NCBI GenBank assembly: GCA_021153265.1
Contig: JAGKTU010000093.1
Coordinates: 1-8,830, forward strand
Origin: Clostridia bacterium
GTDB lineage: Bacteria > Bacillota > Clostridia > Oscillospirales > Oscillospiraceae
Direction of reading: 5' to 3'
Length of the DNA stretch: 8,830 nucleotides
The notes beneath the pieces were generated by a model, which made no database searches, was not told the DNA's origin, and worked only from the letters and a program-made list of their open reading frames with translations. The position numbers and the translations under genes are program-made. Positions 1-6,080 of this stretch are shown here, in pieces; within the stretch, counting starts at the first letter, position 1; each line of letters starts with the position of its first letter.

Positions 1-527
1 GCCAGACGGAAACCGTCCACGGCCACCGCGGTGATGGAATCGTCGGTGACTTCAAATTTCACGCCGGTGTGGACAGGCCGTCCCTGATTCTCGGAAACGG
101 CAAAAATCGTGCCGCCGATCAGTTCCTTCAGCTTGTTCTGAGGGATCTGGATAGCCCGGCCGGTGTTGACGTCGGGAAGTTCGGGATAATCCTCTGCGCT
201 TTCGGCGGAGATGGTGAAGGAAGCGTAGCCCGCCCGGATGGAAATTTTGTAGCTGTCATCCACCACCACGGTGACAGGGCCTTCGGGCAGACGGCGGATG
301 ATGTCGCCGAAGAGCTTGGCAGGCAGGATACACTCACCGGGGTCGGCGATATCGGCCTCCACGGAGTAGGTGATGGCGGTTTCCATATTGTAGCCGGTAA
401 GGCTCAGGTCGTGACCGGCCTTGCACAGGATGCCTTCGATGACGGAAAGATTGCTCTTCTGAGCGACGGTGCGGCCTGCAATATTCAGACCCTGAAGCAG
501 AAAGCTTTTTTCACAGGTAAAGCGCAT
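1..527 (-). CDS. dnaN: DNA polymerase III sliding clamp (beta subunit), 5' part only
   Basis: DnaN forms the ring-shaped homodimer that holds DNA polymerase III on DNA and serves as a docking platform for repair and replication factors. The minus-strand frame from the ATG at 527 gives 175 full codons before the window edge, a little under half of the family's usual ~370 residues: clamp domain 1 and the start of domain 2. The N-terminus MRFTCEKSFLLQGL, the segment TISAESAEDYPELP near residues 105-118 and VDGFRL near 170-175 are typical of bacterial clamps. The start is supported by an AGGAAAGG ribosome site 8-9 bases upstream. The gene lies downstream of dnaA on the same strand, with the origin in the 539-bp spacer. 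I see no convincing promoter of its own. The product is not in doubt; the C-terminal half lies outside the window. Confidence 0.96.
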   Translation of the reverse strand, partial: MRFTCEKSFLLQGLNIAGRTVAQKSNLSVIEGILCKAGHDLSLTGYNMETAITYSVEADIADPGECILPAKLFGDIIRRLPEGPVTVVVDDSYKISIRAGYASFTISAESAEDYPELPDVNTGRAIQIPQNKLKELIGGTIFAVSENQGRPVHTGVKFEVTDDSITAVAVDGFRL

Positions 528-540
528 AGTGATTTTCCTT

Positions 541-600
541 TCCTGATAAATAATAAAGATATATATATAAATAGATAAGTATAGGTAGTTTTAGTAGCTA
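541..600 (-). other. Origin unwinding region with DnaA-trio-like triplets
   Basis: The 60 bases nearest dnaN are almost all A and T, with an alternating AT run at 560-569. Read on the minus strand from the nearest DnaA box (614-622), the order is box, TAAG, TTTCCCC, then CTACTA, CTA, CCTATA and CTTATCTA, then the alternating AT run. Box, short GC-rich spacer, then repeated CTA (TAG on the opposite strand) is the published order of the Bacillus subtilis basal unwinding unit, in which DnaA loads onto single-stranded trios. The triplets here (about 571-597) are imperfect, so the trio assignment is an inference from order and orientation. Confidence 0.62.
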
Positions 601-612
601 TAGGGGAAACTT

Positions 613-630
613 ATGTGGAAAACCCAAATT
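613..630 (-). repeat. 18-bp repeat, origin copy (inverted copy at 6063-6080)
   Basis: Read on the minus strand this is AATTTGGGTTTTCCACAT, which includes the DnaA box TTTTCCACA next to the unwinding region. The same 18 bases occur exactly on the plus strand at 6063-6080, in the second DnaA-box cluster. The flanks differ: ATAAG follows the box here, TATCCACA there. A DnaA box explains nine of the bases; the AATTTGGG part in front is not explained by the consensus. Confidence 0.9.
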
Positions 631-780
631 TCCCTTACGGCACCAACGACTTTTTTTCCACAGGGCTGTTGTGGTTTCTACAAAACTTTTCAACAGCCTA
701 TGTGGAGTAAATTTTGCGTTTCACTTTCCCACAGCAAAATTCCCCACAATCCACAGCCCCTGTGGAAAGATTTTGGATAA
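614..780. promoter_or_regulatory. DnaA-box cluster of oriC
   Basis: Matches to TTATCCACA with one or two changes: TTTTCCACA at 614-622 (minus) and 654-662 (plus), TACTCCACA at 701-709 (minus), TTTCCCACA at 725-733 (plus), TTCCCCACA at 740-748 (plus), CAATCCACA at 747-755 (plus), CTTTCCACA at 761-769 (minus) and TTATCCAAA at 772-780 (minus). Both orientations occur and two boxes overlap by two bases. Individual two-mismatch boxes are weak on their own; the density in about 170 bases is the evidence. One further lookalike, TCATCCACA at 917-925 (minus), lies inside the neighbouring repeat element. Confidence 0.8.
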
Positions 781-793
781 AAAGGGAGTTTAC

Positions 794-1062
794 GTACTTT
801 TCTTGTCCCGGCAAGAAAAGTACCAAAAGAATCCGGCTTAAGAGGCGCTGAGTTGTGTGCTCCCGCACACAAAAGACGCCCTCTTAAGAATCTCCCGTCA
901 CGCATCGCCGTAAGAGTGTGGATGACGAAAGATGTGGTTCGGACAGGTTTTACAAGCACTTCCGGCGAAGCGGCGGGGGTTTCTTAAGGGGGCGCATTTG
1001 CTCGAAGCGCCCCTTAAGCCGCTTTCTTTGGTTACTTTCTTGTGCGGGCACAAGAAAGTAAC
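794..1062. repeat. Foldback repeat element (MITE-like) between oriC and dnaA
   Basis: The segment is built of two related arms in inverted orientation: 794 to about 909, and about 964 to 1062. Each arm starts with a hairpin: GTACTTTTCTTG paired with CAAGAAAAGTAC (794-805/812-823), and GTTACTTTCTTGTG paired with CACAAGAAAGTAAC (1031-1044/1049-1062). After the hairpin both arms read CCAAA, GAA, CGGCTTAAG, then GGCGCT, an inner CTTAAG hairpin and a C-rich stretch ending CGCC. The left arm has an extra 8-bp hairpin at 853-872. No open reading frame of note lies inside, and I see no flanking target-site duplication. The right edge sits 4 bp from the dnaA stop. It resembles dispersed palindromes of gut clostridia (recollection, not a search). 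It may be one mobile element or two inverted insertions of a shorter one. No U-tract follows the hairpins, so a terminator role is doubtful. Confidence 0.75.
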
Positions 1063-1066
1063 ATAA

Positions 1067-2377
1067 TTACAGGCAAGAATTGATATTCGCGGTAATATCG
1101 CGAATATGGTTCTGCAGTGTGGTATCGCCGCTTTTGAGCATATTTTCCACCTTCTGCACGGCGGTGACCACGGTGGAGTGATCTCTGGCAAATTCCTTTG
1201 CGATGTCGGGGAAGCTGAGGTTGGTCAGATTCCGGATCAGATACATGGCGATGTGCCGTGCCTCGGCAGTTCCCTTGTTGCGCTTGGTGCCGCGGATGAC
1301 GCTCTCGTCCAGATTGTAGAATTTGCAGACCTGAGAGATAATCAGGCTGGGGGTGGGCAGGTTGTTGCCCTCCACCTTGAACATATCGGCGATGACCCGG
1401 GTGACGTTGGGCAGATCCAGAGGCATATTGCTCAAGTCACGGTATGCCAGAATTTTCTTGACGGTGCCTTCAATCTGCCGGACGTTGTTGGTGACGTTGA
1501 TGGCGATGTAGTTGCACACATCGTCAGAAAGGTCAAGACCCAGAGAGTTGGCCTTGTTCTTGAGGATGGCCATTCTGGTTTCGTAATCCGGGGGCTGGAT
1601 GTCCATGATCAGACCCCACTCGAAACGGGTCCGCAGACGGTCTTCCAGAGTGGGCATATCGCTGGGTTTCCGGTCGGAGGTCATGACGATCTGCTTGTGC
1701 TCTTCGTAGAGCTTGTTAAAGGTGTGGAAGAATTCCTCCTGGGTGGACTCCTTACCGGCGATGAACTGGATATCATCGATGAGGAACAGGTCAGCCTCCC
1801 GATATTTGGAGCGGAATTCGATATTTTTACCGTTTTTGATGGCCTCCACCAGCTCGATGGTGAACTGATCGCCCTTGATATAGACGATGTTGGCATCGGG
1901 CTTATCCTTGCGGATGCCGTTGGCGATGGCGTAGAGCAGATGGGTCTTGCCCACGCCGGGAGGGCCATAGAGGAACAGGGGATTGTACACCTGACCGGGG
2001 GTCTTGGAAACGGCGATGGCGGCGGAGTGGGCCATCCGGTTGGAAGGGCCAACCACGAAATTGTCGAAGGTGAACTGGGGGTTAAAATCCATGGAGGAAG
2101 GGGATTTACCCTTGCTCTTCCGGGCGGCCAGTTCCTTGTCGCCGAAGACGATGAGCTTGGCGTTGGAGTTAAAAATCTCCTGCAGGGCCTCGTGGATATA
2201 GTTCTGCTTTTGGCGGATGATCTCCCGGCGGAAATCCGAAGGAGAATAGAGGATCAGATGGTCTTCGGTCAGCTCCACAACCTCAGCATCGTCAAACCAT
2301 GCCGACACCGTGACGGGACTTAACCGTTCTTCCATGTGGCTTAAAACTTTGGCCCAAACATAGGCGGATGAATACAT
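1067..2377 (-). CDS. dnaA: Chromosomal replication initiator DnaA
   Basis: DnaA is the AAA+ ATPase that binds DnaA boxes and unwinds oriC. The 436-residue product is close to the family's usual ~440-460, with a short linker domain II. Domain I covers about residues 1-75, linker about 80-100, AAA+ domain about 101-335, and DNA-binding domain IV about 336-436. Visible motifs are Walker A GPPGVGKT (138-145), Walker B LFLIDD (197-202), sensor I VMTSD (231-235), the LRTRFEWG arginine-finger region (248-255), NNVRQIEG (297-304), and the domain IV signature RDHSTVVTA (398-406) that reads the DnaA box. The start at 2377 is chosen because AAAGGAGC lies about 6 bases upstream and domain I is complete. 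It reads toward oriC and dnaN and is divergent from the yitT-type gene, with its own promoter. The last codon is followed almost at once by the palindromic element, but the C-terminus looks of normal length. Confidence 0.98.
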   Translation of the reverse strand: MYSSAYVWAKVLSHMEERLSPVTVSAWFDDAEVVELTEDHLILYSPSDFRREIIRQKQNYIHEALQEIFNSNAKLIVFGDKELAARKSKGKSPSSMDFNPQFTFDNFVVGPSNRMAHSAAIAVSKTPGQVYNPLFLYGPPGVGKTHLLYAIANGIRKDKPDANIVYIKGDQFTIELVEAIKNGKNIEFRSKYREADLFLIDDIQFIAGKESTQEEFFHTFNKLYEEHKQIVMTSDRKPSDMPTLEDRLRTRFEWGLIMDIQPPDYETRMAILKNKANSLGLDLSDDVCNYIAINVTNNVRQIEGTVKKILAYRDLSNMPLDLPNVTRVIADMFKVEGNNLPTPSLIISQVCKFYNLDESVIRGTKRNKGTAEARHIAMYLIRNLTNLSFPDIAKEFARDHSTVVTAVQKVENMLKSGDTTLQNHIRDITANINSCL

Positions 2378-2457
2378 ATTTCGGCTCCTTTCATCTTTCT
2401 ATCAGAAGCCCAAAACAGGCAAAAAGTTGCATTTTTGGGCGCAATATTTCAACCTAA

Positions 2458-2486
2458 ATTTTATCACATTTCACTATAAAAAACAA
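2458..2486 (-). promoter_or_regulatory. dnaA promoter (sigma-A type)
   Basis: On the minus strand TTGTTT (2486-2481) and TAAAAT (2463-2458) are separated by 17 bases, and TG one base before the -10 makes it an extended -10 promoter. Transcription would start near 2451, giving a leader of about 70 bases to the dnaA ATG. No DnaA-box match with zero or one change lies in the 2378-2656 spacer, which is unlike the autoregulated dnaA promoters of E. coli and B. subtilis. The rest of this 279-bp spacer is AT-rich with A and T runs and shows no gene. Confidence 0.6.
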
Positions 2487-2580
2487 GGTTTTTTTATGCA
2501 TATACAATTAAAAAAAAGAAATAGGAAAAACAATCGAAAAGATGCATTTGTGCCGTAGCAAAATTGGTCGATTTTTTACC

Positions 2581-2608
2581 TTGACCGGGTAAAAAAGTAT
2601 GGTATAAT
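2581..2608 (+). promoter_or_regulatory. Promoter of the YitT-family gene (sigma-A type, extended -10)
   Basis: TTGACC at 2581-2586 and TATAAT at 2603-2608 are 16 bases apart, and TG at 2600-2601 completes a TGnTATAAT extended -10. The predicted start near 2615 leaves about 40 bases of leader before AGGAG (2646-2650) and the ATG at 2657. This is the best promoter in the window. It may also drive guaB, since no terminator was found between the two genes. Confidence 0.82.
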
Positions 2609-2656
2609 TAGCTATTAAGAAACCTATCTGCAGTTTTCTGGTTTTAGGAGACAAAT

Positions 2657-3577
2657 ATGCGTAATTTCCGAAAGGTCATGACCTATTTCGTCATCATCCT
2701 CATTGCTCTGATTGCCGCGGTGAACTACGAAATCTTCGTCTTTCCGAATAAATTCGCTCCTGCTGGCCTTAATGGTCTTTGCACCATGGTCCAGCATATC
2801 GCCGGCATCAGCGTGGGTTATTTAAGCCTGATCATCAACATTCCCCTGGCTATCTGGGTGTATTTTGAGATCAGCAAACCTCTGGCCATGCGCTCCATGG
2901 TCTATGTGGTCACCTTTTCCGTGGCGATTTTGATTCTGGACCGGGTAGATATGTCGGCGTTTTATTATGTGACGGAAAACGGCACCAGTGCCATTTTAGG
3001 ACCTCTGGTTGCCGGCATCATCTGGGGCGGCTGTTACAGCCCGCTGGTGCAGTGCAGCGCCTATTCCGGCGGAACGGACTTCATCGCCGCCATCATTCAC
3101 AAGCGCAAGCCGGAGCAGAATATGTTCTATCTGATCTTCGCGCTGAATGTGGTCATTGCCCTGCTTTCGTTTTTCGTCTATGACTACAAAATCGAGCCGG
3201 TGATTTTGTGCATCCTCTATGCCTTCACATCCAGCACCGTCACTGACCGACTGACCAAAAACGGCCGCAGTGCCATCCGCTTCGAGATCGTCACCGACTA
3301 TCCCAATGAGATCTCCAACGAGATCATCACAAAGCTTCACCATTCTGCCACCTTGGTCCCCGGTAAGGGCATGTTCATGGGCAAGCCCACCAACATCCTC
3401 ATCTGCGTGGTCAATAAGAGCCAGATGGCAGCTCTTTCCCGAATCGTCCGCAAATACCCCTATACCTTCGCCGTCATGAGTTCCGTCAGCGAGGTCATGG
3501 GCAATTTCAAGCGCCTGGATTCCGACGGCAACTTGGAAAAGAAGCTGCTGGATGACGGCGACGGAAAAGCAATTTAA
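2657..3577 (+). CDS. YitT-family membrane protein with C-terminal DUF2179 domain
   Basis: A 306-residue membrane protein of unknown biochemical role. The N-terminal ~195 residues hold about six hydrophobic segments (roughly 7-27, 53-71, 79-97, 112-128, 155-175, 178-195). They include family-typical stretches: FAPAGLNGL near 33-41, in the first loop, and CSAYSGGTDFIA at 133-144. Residues about 207-288 form a soluble DUF2179-like domain with RFEIVTDYPNEI near 208-219 and GKGMFMGKP near 237-244. The length is near the family's usual ~280-300, with a short charged tail. The start is fixed by AGGAG six bases upstream. The family is common in Firmicutes, often in several copies, and is sometimes suggested to be a transporter, but no substrate is established. 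It is divergent from dnaA and 61 bases upstream of guaB on the same strand. The family call is secure; the function is not. Confidence 0.9.
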   Translation: MRNFRKVMTYFVIILIALIAAVNYEIFVFPNKFAPAGLNGLCTMVQHIAGISVGYLSLIINIPLAIWVYFEISKPLAMRSMVYVVTFSVAILILDRVDMSAFYYVTENGTSAILGPLVAGIIWGGCYSPLVQCSAYSGGTDFIAAIIHKRKPEQNMFYLIFALNVVIALLSFFVYDYKIEPVILCILYAFTSSTVTDRLTKNGRSAIRFEIVTDYPNEISNEIITKLHHSATLVPGKGMFMGKPTNILICVVNKSQMAALSRIVRKYPYTFAVMSSVSEVMGNFKRLDSDGNLEKKLLDDGDGKAI

Positions 3578-3638
3578 TCCAACAAGTAAAAAAATTTAAA
3601 TTTTCACCATATATCAACAATTATAGGAGGATATTATA

Positions 3639-5144
3639 ATGGCCTACTACTACCCGGAACCCAGCCACACCTTCAGCGAGTACCTGCTGATCCCCGGTTA
3701 CACTTCCGAGGAATGCATCCCCGACCGTGTTTCCCTGAAGACCCCTCTGGTCAAGTACCGCAAGGGCGTCGAAGAGCCCGCAATTTCTCTGAATGTGCCG
3801 CTGACTTCCGCCGTTATGCAGTCCGTTTCCAATGATACCCTGGCCATCGCCCTGGCTAAGGAGGGCGGCATCAGCTTCATCTTCGGCTCCCAGACCATCG
3901 AGAATCAGGCAGCCATGGTGGCCCGTGTCAAGGGCTACAAGGCCGGTTTTGTCACTTCCGCATCCAACCTGACCCCCGATGCCACTCTGGCCGATGTGCT
4001 GGCTCTGAAGGCTAAGAACGGCTTCTCCACCGTGGCCATCACCGAGGACGGCACCGCCAACGGTAAGCTTTTGGGTATCGTCACCTCCCGTGATTACCGT
4101 GTGTCCCGTATGAGCCCCACCGACAAGGTGGTCGACTTCATGACCCCCCGTGCCAAGCTGGTGGTGGGTTCCAAGGATACCACCCTCAAGCAGGCCAATG
4201 ATATCATCTGGGATAACAAGCTGAACTCCCTGCCCATCGTGGACGAGAATGACCATCTGATGTATTTCGTCTTCCGTAAGGACTACTCTTCCCATAAGGA
4301 AAACCCCCTGGAACTGCTGGACAGCAAGAAGCGATATCTGGTTGGTGCCGGTATCAATACCCGTGACTACGCCACCCGTATCCCCGCTCTGCTGGAGGCC
4401 GGTGCTGACGTTCTGGTCATCGACTCCTCCGAGGGTTACACCTGCTGGCAGGAAAAGACCATCAAGTGGGTCCGCGAGAACTACGGCGACACCGTGAAGA
4501 TCGGTGCCGGTAACGTTGTGGACCGTGACGGCTTCCGTTTCCTGGCTGAGGCCGGCGCAGACTTCGTCAAGGTCGGTATCGGCGGCGGCTCCATCTGCAT
4601 CACCCGTGAGACCAAGGGCATCGGCCGCGGTCAGGCCACCGCTTTGATCGACGTGGCTGCAGCCCGTGACGAGTACTTCAAGGAGACCGGCATCTATGTG
4701 CCTATCTGCTCCGACGGCGGTATCGTCCACGACTACCACATGACCCTGGCTCTGGCTATGGGCGCTGACTTCATGATGCTGGGCCGTTACTTCGCCCGCT
4801 TCGACGAGTCCCCCACCAACAAGGTTATGGTAAAAGGTGCTTACATGAAGGAATACTGGGGCGAGGGCTCCAACCGTGCCCGTAACTGGCAGCGCTACGA
4901 CCTGGGCGGCAGCTCCAAGCTTTCCTTCGAGGAAGGCGTTGACTCCTACGTCACCTACGCCGGCCCCCTGCACGACAATGTGGAGGCTTCCCTGTATAAG
5001 GTCAAGTCCACCATGTGCAACTGCGGCGTCATCACCATCCCCGACCTGCAGCGCGAGGCCAAGCTGACTCTGGTTTCCTCCGTCTCCATCGTCGAAGGCG
5101 GCGCCCACGACGTCACCCTGCGCTCCACTTCCACCGTTAAGTAA
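3639..5144 (+). CDS. guaB: IMP dehydrogenase (Tritrichomonas-like sub-type)
   Basis: The enzyme oxidises inosine monophosphate to xanthosine monophosphate with NAD+, the committed step to guanine nucleotides, in the cytosol. The 501 residues form a (beta/alpha)8 barrel interrupted by two CBS domains at about 100-220. The catalytic loop is GIGGGSICITRETKGIGRGQ (313-332), with catalytic Cys320 and the mobile-flap dyad Arg419-Tyr420. The substrate loop around Asp262 (VIDSSEG) and SDGGI (358-362) are present. Most bacterial enzymes read GIGPGSICTTR in the catalytic loop. This protein instead closely follows the protozoan Tritrichomonas foetus enzyme as I remember it, including the MKEYWGEGS, NWQRYDLGG and STMCNCG segments and numbering offset by one (Cys319, Arg418-Tyr419 there). 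AGGAGG eight bases before the ATG fixes the start. Codon choice (CGT, GGT, AAG) is more biased than in its neighbours, as expected for high expression. It has no obvious promoter of its own, so read-through from the upstream gene is possible. Confidence 0.96.
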   Translation: MAYYYPEPSHTFSEYLLIPGYTSEECIPDRVSLKTPLVKYRKGVEEPAISLNVPLTSAVMQSVSNDTLAIALAKEGGISFIFGSQTIENQAAMVARVKGYKAGFVTSASNLTPDATLADVLALKAKNGFSTVAITEDGTANGKLLGIVTSRDYRVSRMSPTDKVVDFMTPRAKLVVGSKDTTLKQANDIIWDNKLNSLPIVDENDHLMYFVFRKDYSSHKENPLELLDSKKRYLVGAGINTRDYATRIPALLEAGADVLVIDSSEGYTCWQEKTIKWVRENYGDTVKIGAGNVVDRDGFRFLAEAGADFVKVGIGGGSICITRETKGIGRGQATALIDVAAARDEYFKETGIYVPICSDGGIVHDYHMTLALAMGADFMMLGRYFARFDESPTNKVMVKGAYMKEYWGEGSNRARNWQRYDLGGSSKLSFEEGVDSYVTYAGPLHDNVEASLYKVKSTMCNCGVITIPDLQREAKLTLVSSVSIVEGGAHDVTLRSTSTVK

Positions 5145-5155
5145 AGATAACAACT

Positions 5156-5192
5156 ACGGCCTTGCGTATGTTCACGCAAGGCCGTTATTTAT
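5156..5192 (+). terminator. guaB terminator
   Basis: A perfect 12-bp stem, ACGGCCTTGCGT (5156-5167) with ACGCAAGGCCGT (5174-5185), and a 6-base loop, followed by TATTTATCTT. It begins 11 bases after the guaB stop. The T tract is broken, so termination may be partial. Confidence 0.8.
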
Positions 5193-5193
5193 C

Positions 5194-5221
5194 TTGCAAT
5201 TCAGGAAACATGGAATATAAT
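5194..5221 (+). promoter_or_regulatory. Promoter of the Cys-rich/YbjQ-like gene
   Basis: TTGCAA at 5194-5199 and TATAAT at 5216-5221, 16 bases apart, lie just after the guaB terminator and before AGGAGG (5241-5246) and the ATG at 5254. The predicted leader is short, about 25 bases. Confidence 0.65.
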
Positions 5222-5253
5222 GGGTAGTATCTAAGCAAGCAGGAGGAAAACAT

Positions 5254-5931
5254 ATGGAGAGAATCTTCTTTTGCGGTGAATGCCGAAAATTTTTCTATGC
5301 GGATTGCGAGCCTACGGTGTACTTGTGTACCTGCACCCACTGCGGCTCTGGGCTGACCATCAGCTGCGATATGGACAAGCTCACCTACAACAGATTTGAC
5401 AACGACGAGAAAAATTTCTTTAAAAACAAGATCAAGGATGCATATCCGGACTTGGTATCCATTGCGCAGGAACAGGATGAGCGCAGGCAGAGGATCGGCC
5501 AGATGGAGGAAAGAGAGCGCGCAAGACGGGAAGAACTTGTGAGGATCTTTCAAATCGCAGTCACCACCGGTGATGTGAAGCAGGATTATGCGATCATCGG
5601 ACCTGTCTGCAGCCAGATCCATAACCGGACCATACATCCCAACGAATTCAACCGGAAATTGCAGCAGTATCACAGGGATATCAGCGACATACTCTCAACG
5701 GGACTCCTGTCCCAGATGGGAAATGATTACAGCTGGCTCTACGGAAGCCAAACCGGAGAGGACTGCCTGTTGGAGATCGGGTCTTTGATCGCCATGCAGG
5801 AACTGAAGAAGCATGGACGCAGCATGGGCGCCGATGCGATCATCTGCATGCGGCAGAATATGAACGTCGACATGGGAAATCCCAATAATTTCTCCCTGCA
5901 GATGTACGGAACGGCAATCAAATACAAATAA
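5254..5931 (+). CDS. Cys-rich (zinc-ribbon-like) protein with C-terminal YbjQ-like domain
   Basis: A 225-residue cytoplasmic protein with no signal peptide or membrane segment. Residues 1-38 hold six cysteines: C7-x2-C10, C18, C25, and C27-x2-C30, a pattern fitting a small zinc ribbon. Residues about 70-98 are rich in Glu, Arg and Gln and look like a coiled-coil helix. From about residue 98, IAVTTGDVKQDYAIIGPV and later IAMQELKKHGRSMGADAI, ending MYGTAIKY, match the order of motifs in YbjQ/UPF0145 proteins: a beta strand with ITT, a glycine-rich turn, a helix ending GADAV, then a terminal GTAV strand. That family is called putative heavy-metal-binding and forms pentamers in known structures. 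A ~50-residue insert (about 122-172) separates the halves. AGGAGG seven bases upstream supports the start. It has its own promoter and terminator, so it is a single-gene unit. The domain assignment is from motif recognition; function is unknown. Confidence 0.75.
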   Translation: MERIFFCGECRKFFYADCEPTVYLCTCTHCGSGLTISCDMDKLTYNRFDNDEKNFFKNKIKDAYPDLVSIAQEQDERRQRIGQMEERERARREELVRIFQIAVTTGDVKQDYAIIGPVCSQIHNRTIHPNEFNRKLQQYHRDISDILSTGLLSQMGNDYSWLYGSQTGEDCLLEIGSLIAMQELKKHGRSMGADAIICMRQNMNVDMGNPNNFSLQMYGTAIKYK

Positions 5932-5944
5932 TGCAGTGATTTTG

Positions 5945-5974
5945 AAACCCCGCGCTTTCCGCGCGGGGTTTTTT
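5945..5974 (+). terminator. Terminator of the YbjQ-like gene
   Basis: An 11-bp GC-rich stem, AAACCCCGCGC (5945-5955) with GCGCGGGGTTT (5961-5971), a 5-base loop, and six T at 5969-5974. It starts 13 bases after the stop codon and is a textbook intrinsic terminator. Confidence 0.92.
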
Positions 5975-6062
5975 ACGGAGATCCTGCGGGAAAACAATAG
6001 CGGCCGCTTCTGATTTATGGAGTTTACATAACATAAAAATAATTATTTGTTTCAGTCAACAT

Positions 6063-6080
6063 AATTTGGGTTTTCCACAT
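6063..6080 (+). repeat. 18-bp repeat, second copy (inverted copy at 613-630)
   Basis: AATTTGGGTTTTCCACAT, identical base for base to the minus strand of 613-630 in oriC. Here it runs straight into the perfect DnaA box TTATCCACA, sharing its last base with that box. Confidence 0.9.

Larger units (their letters stand above)
541..780. other. oriC: Chromosomal replication origin (oriC), dnaA-dnaN spacer
   Basis: The part of the dnaA-dnaN spacer nearest dnaN has the expected make-up of a Firmicute origin. A very AT-rich stretch adjoins dnaN (541-600), followed by a cluster of DnaA-box-like 9-mers (614-780). Location between dnaA and dnaN is the commonest site of bacterial origins (established knowledge). 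The boxes are degenerate: none here is a perfect TTATCCACA. The best are TTTTCCACA at 614-622 (minus) and 654-662 (plus), and TTATCCAAA at 772-780 (minus). An 8-bp inverted repeat, GGCTGTTG at 664-671 and CAACAGCC at 691-698, lies inside the cluster and could form a hairpin. Start and end coordinates are my estimate. Confidence 0.85.

Noticed and set aside
69..578. A 169-codon plus-strand frame opposite dnaN.
   Set aside because: It lies over the clear DnaN reading frame and runs into the AT-rich origin; no homology or start signal is apparent.
794..823. The 12-bp hairpin as a transcription terminator for dnaA.
   Set aside because: No T tract follows on either strand, and a similar hairpin at 1031-1062 shows it to be the end of a repeat arm.
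690..1191. Small minus-strand frames inside the palindromic element and over the dnaA 3' end.
   Set aside because: They are composed of hairpin sequence or lie out of frame in dnaA, and have no ribosome site or protein-like composition.
1106..2323. A 405-codon open frame on the plus strand opposite dnaA.
   Set aside because: It is the antisense shadow of dnaA: Gly/Asp/Val/His-rich, without motifs or a ribosome site.
3591..3604. The AT palindrome AAAATTTAAATTTT between the YitT gene and guaB as an operator or terminator.
   Set aside because: It is pure A/T, too weak as a terminator stem, and simple sequence of this kind is expected in short AT-rich spacers.
3621..5153. A 510-codon open frame on the minus strand spanning all of guaB.
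   Set aside because: It mirrors guaB's strongly biased codons, has low-complexity Gly/Val/Asp/His-rich content, no recognisable domain and no ribosome site, while the plus strand encodes a clear IMP dehydrogenase.
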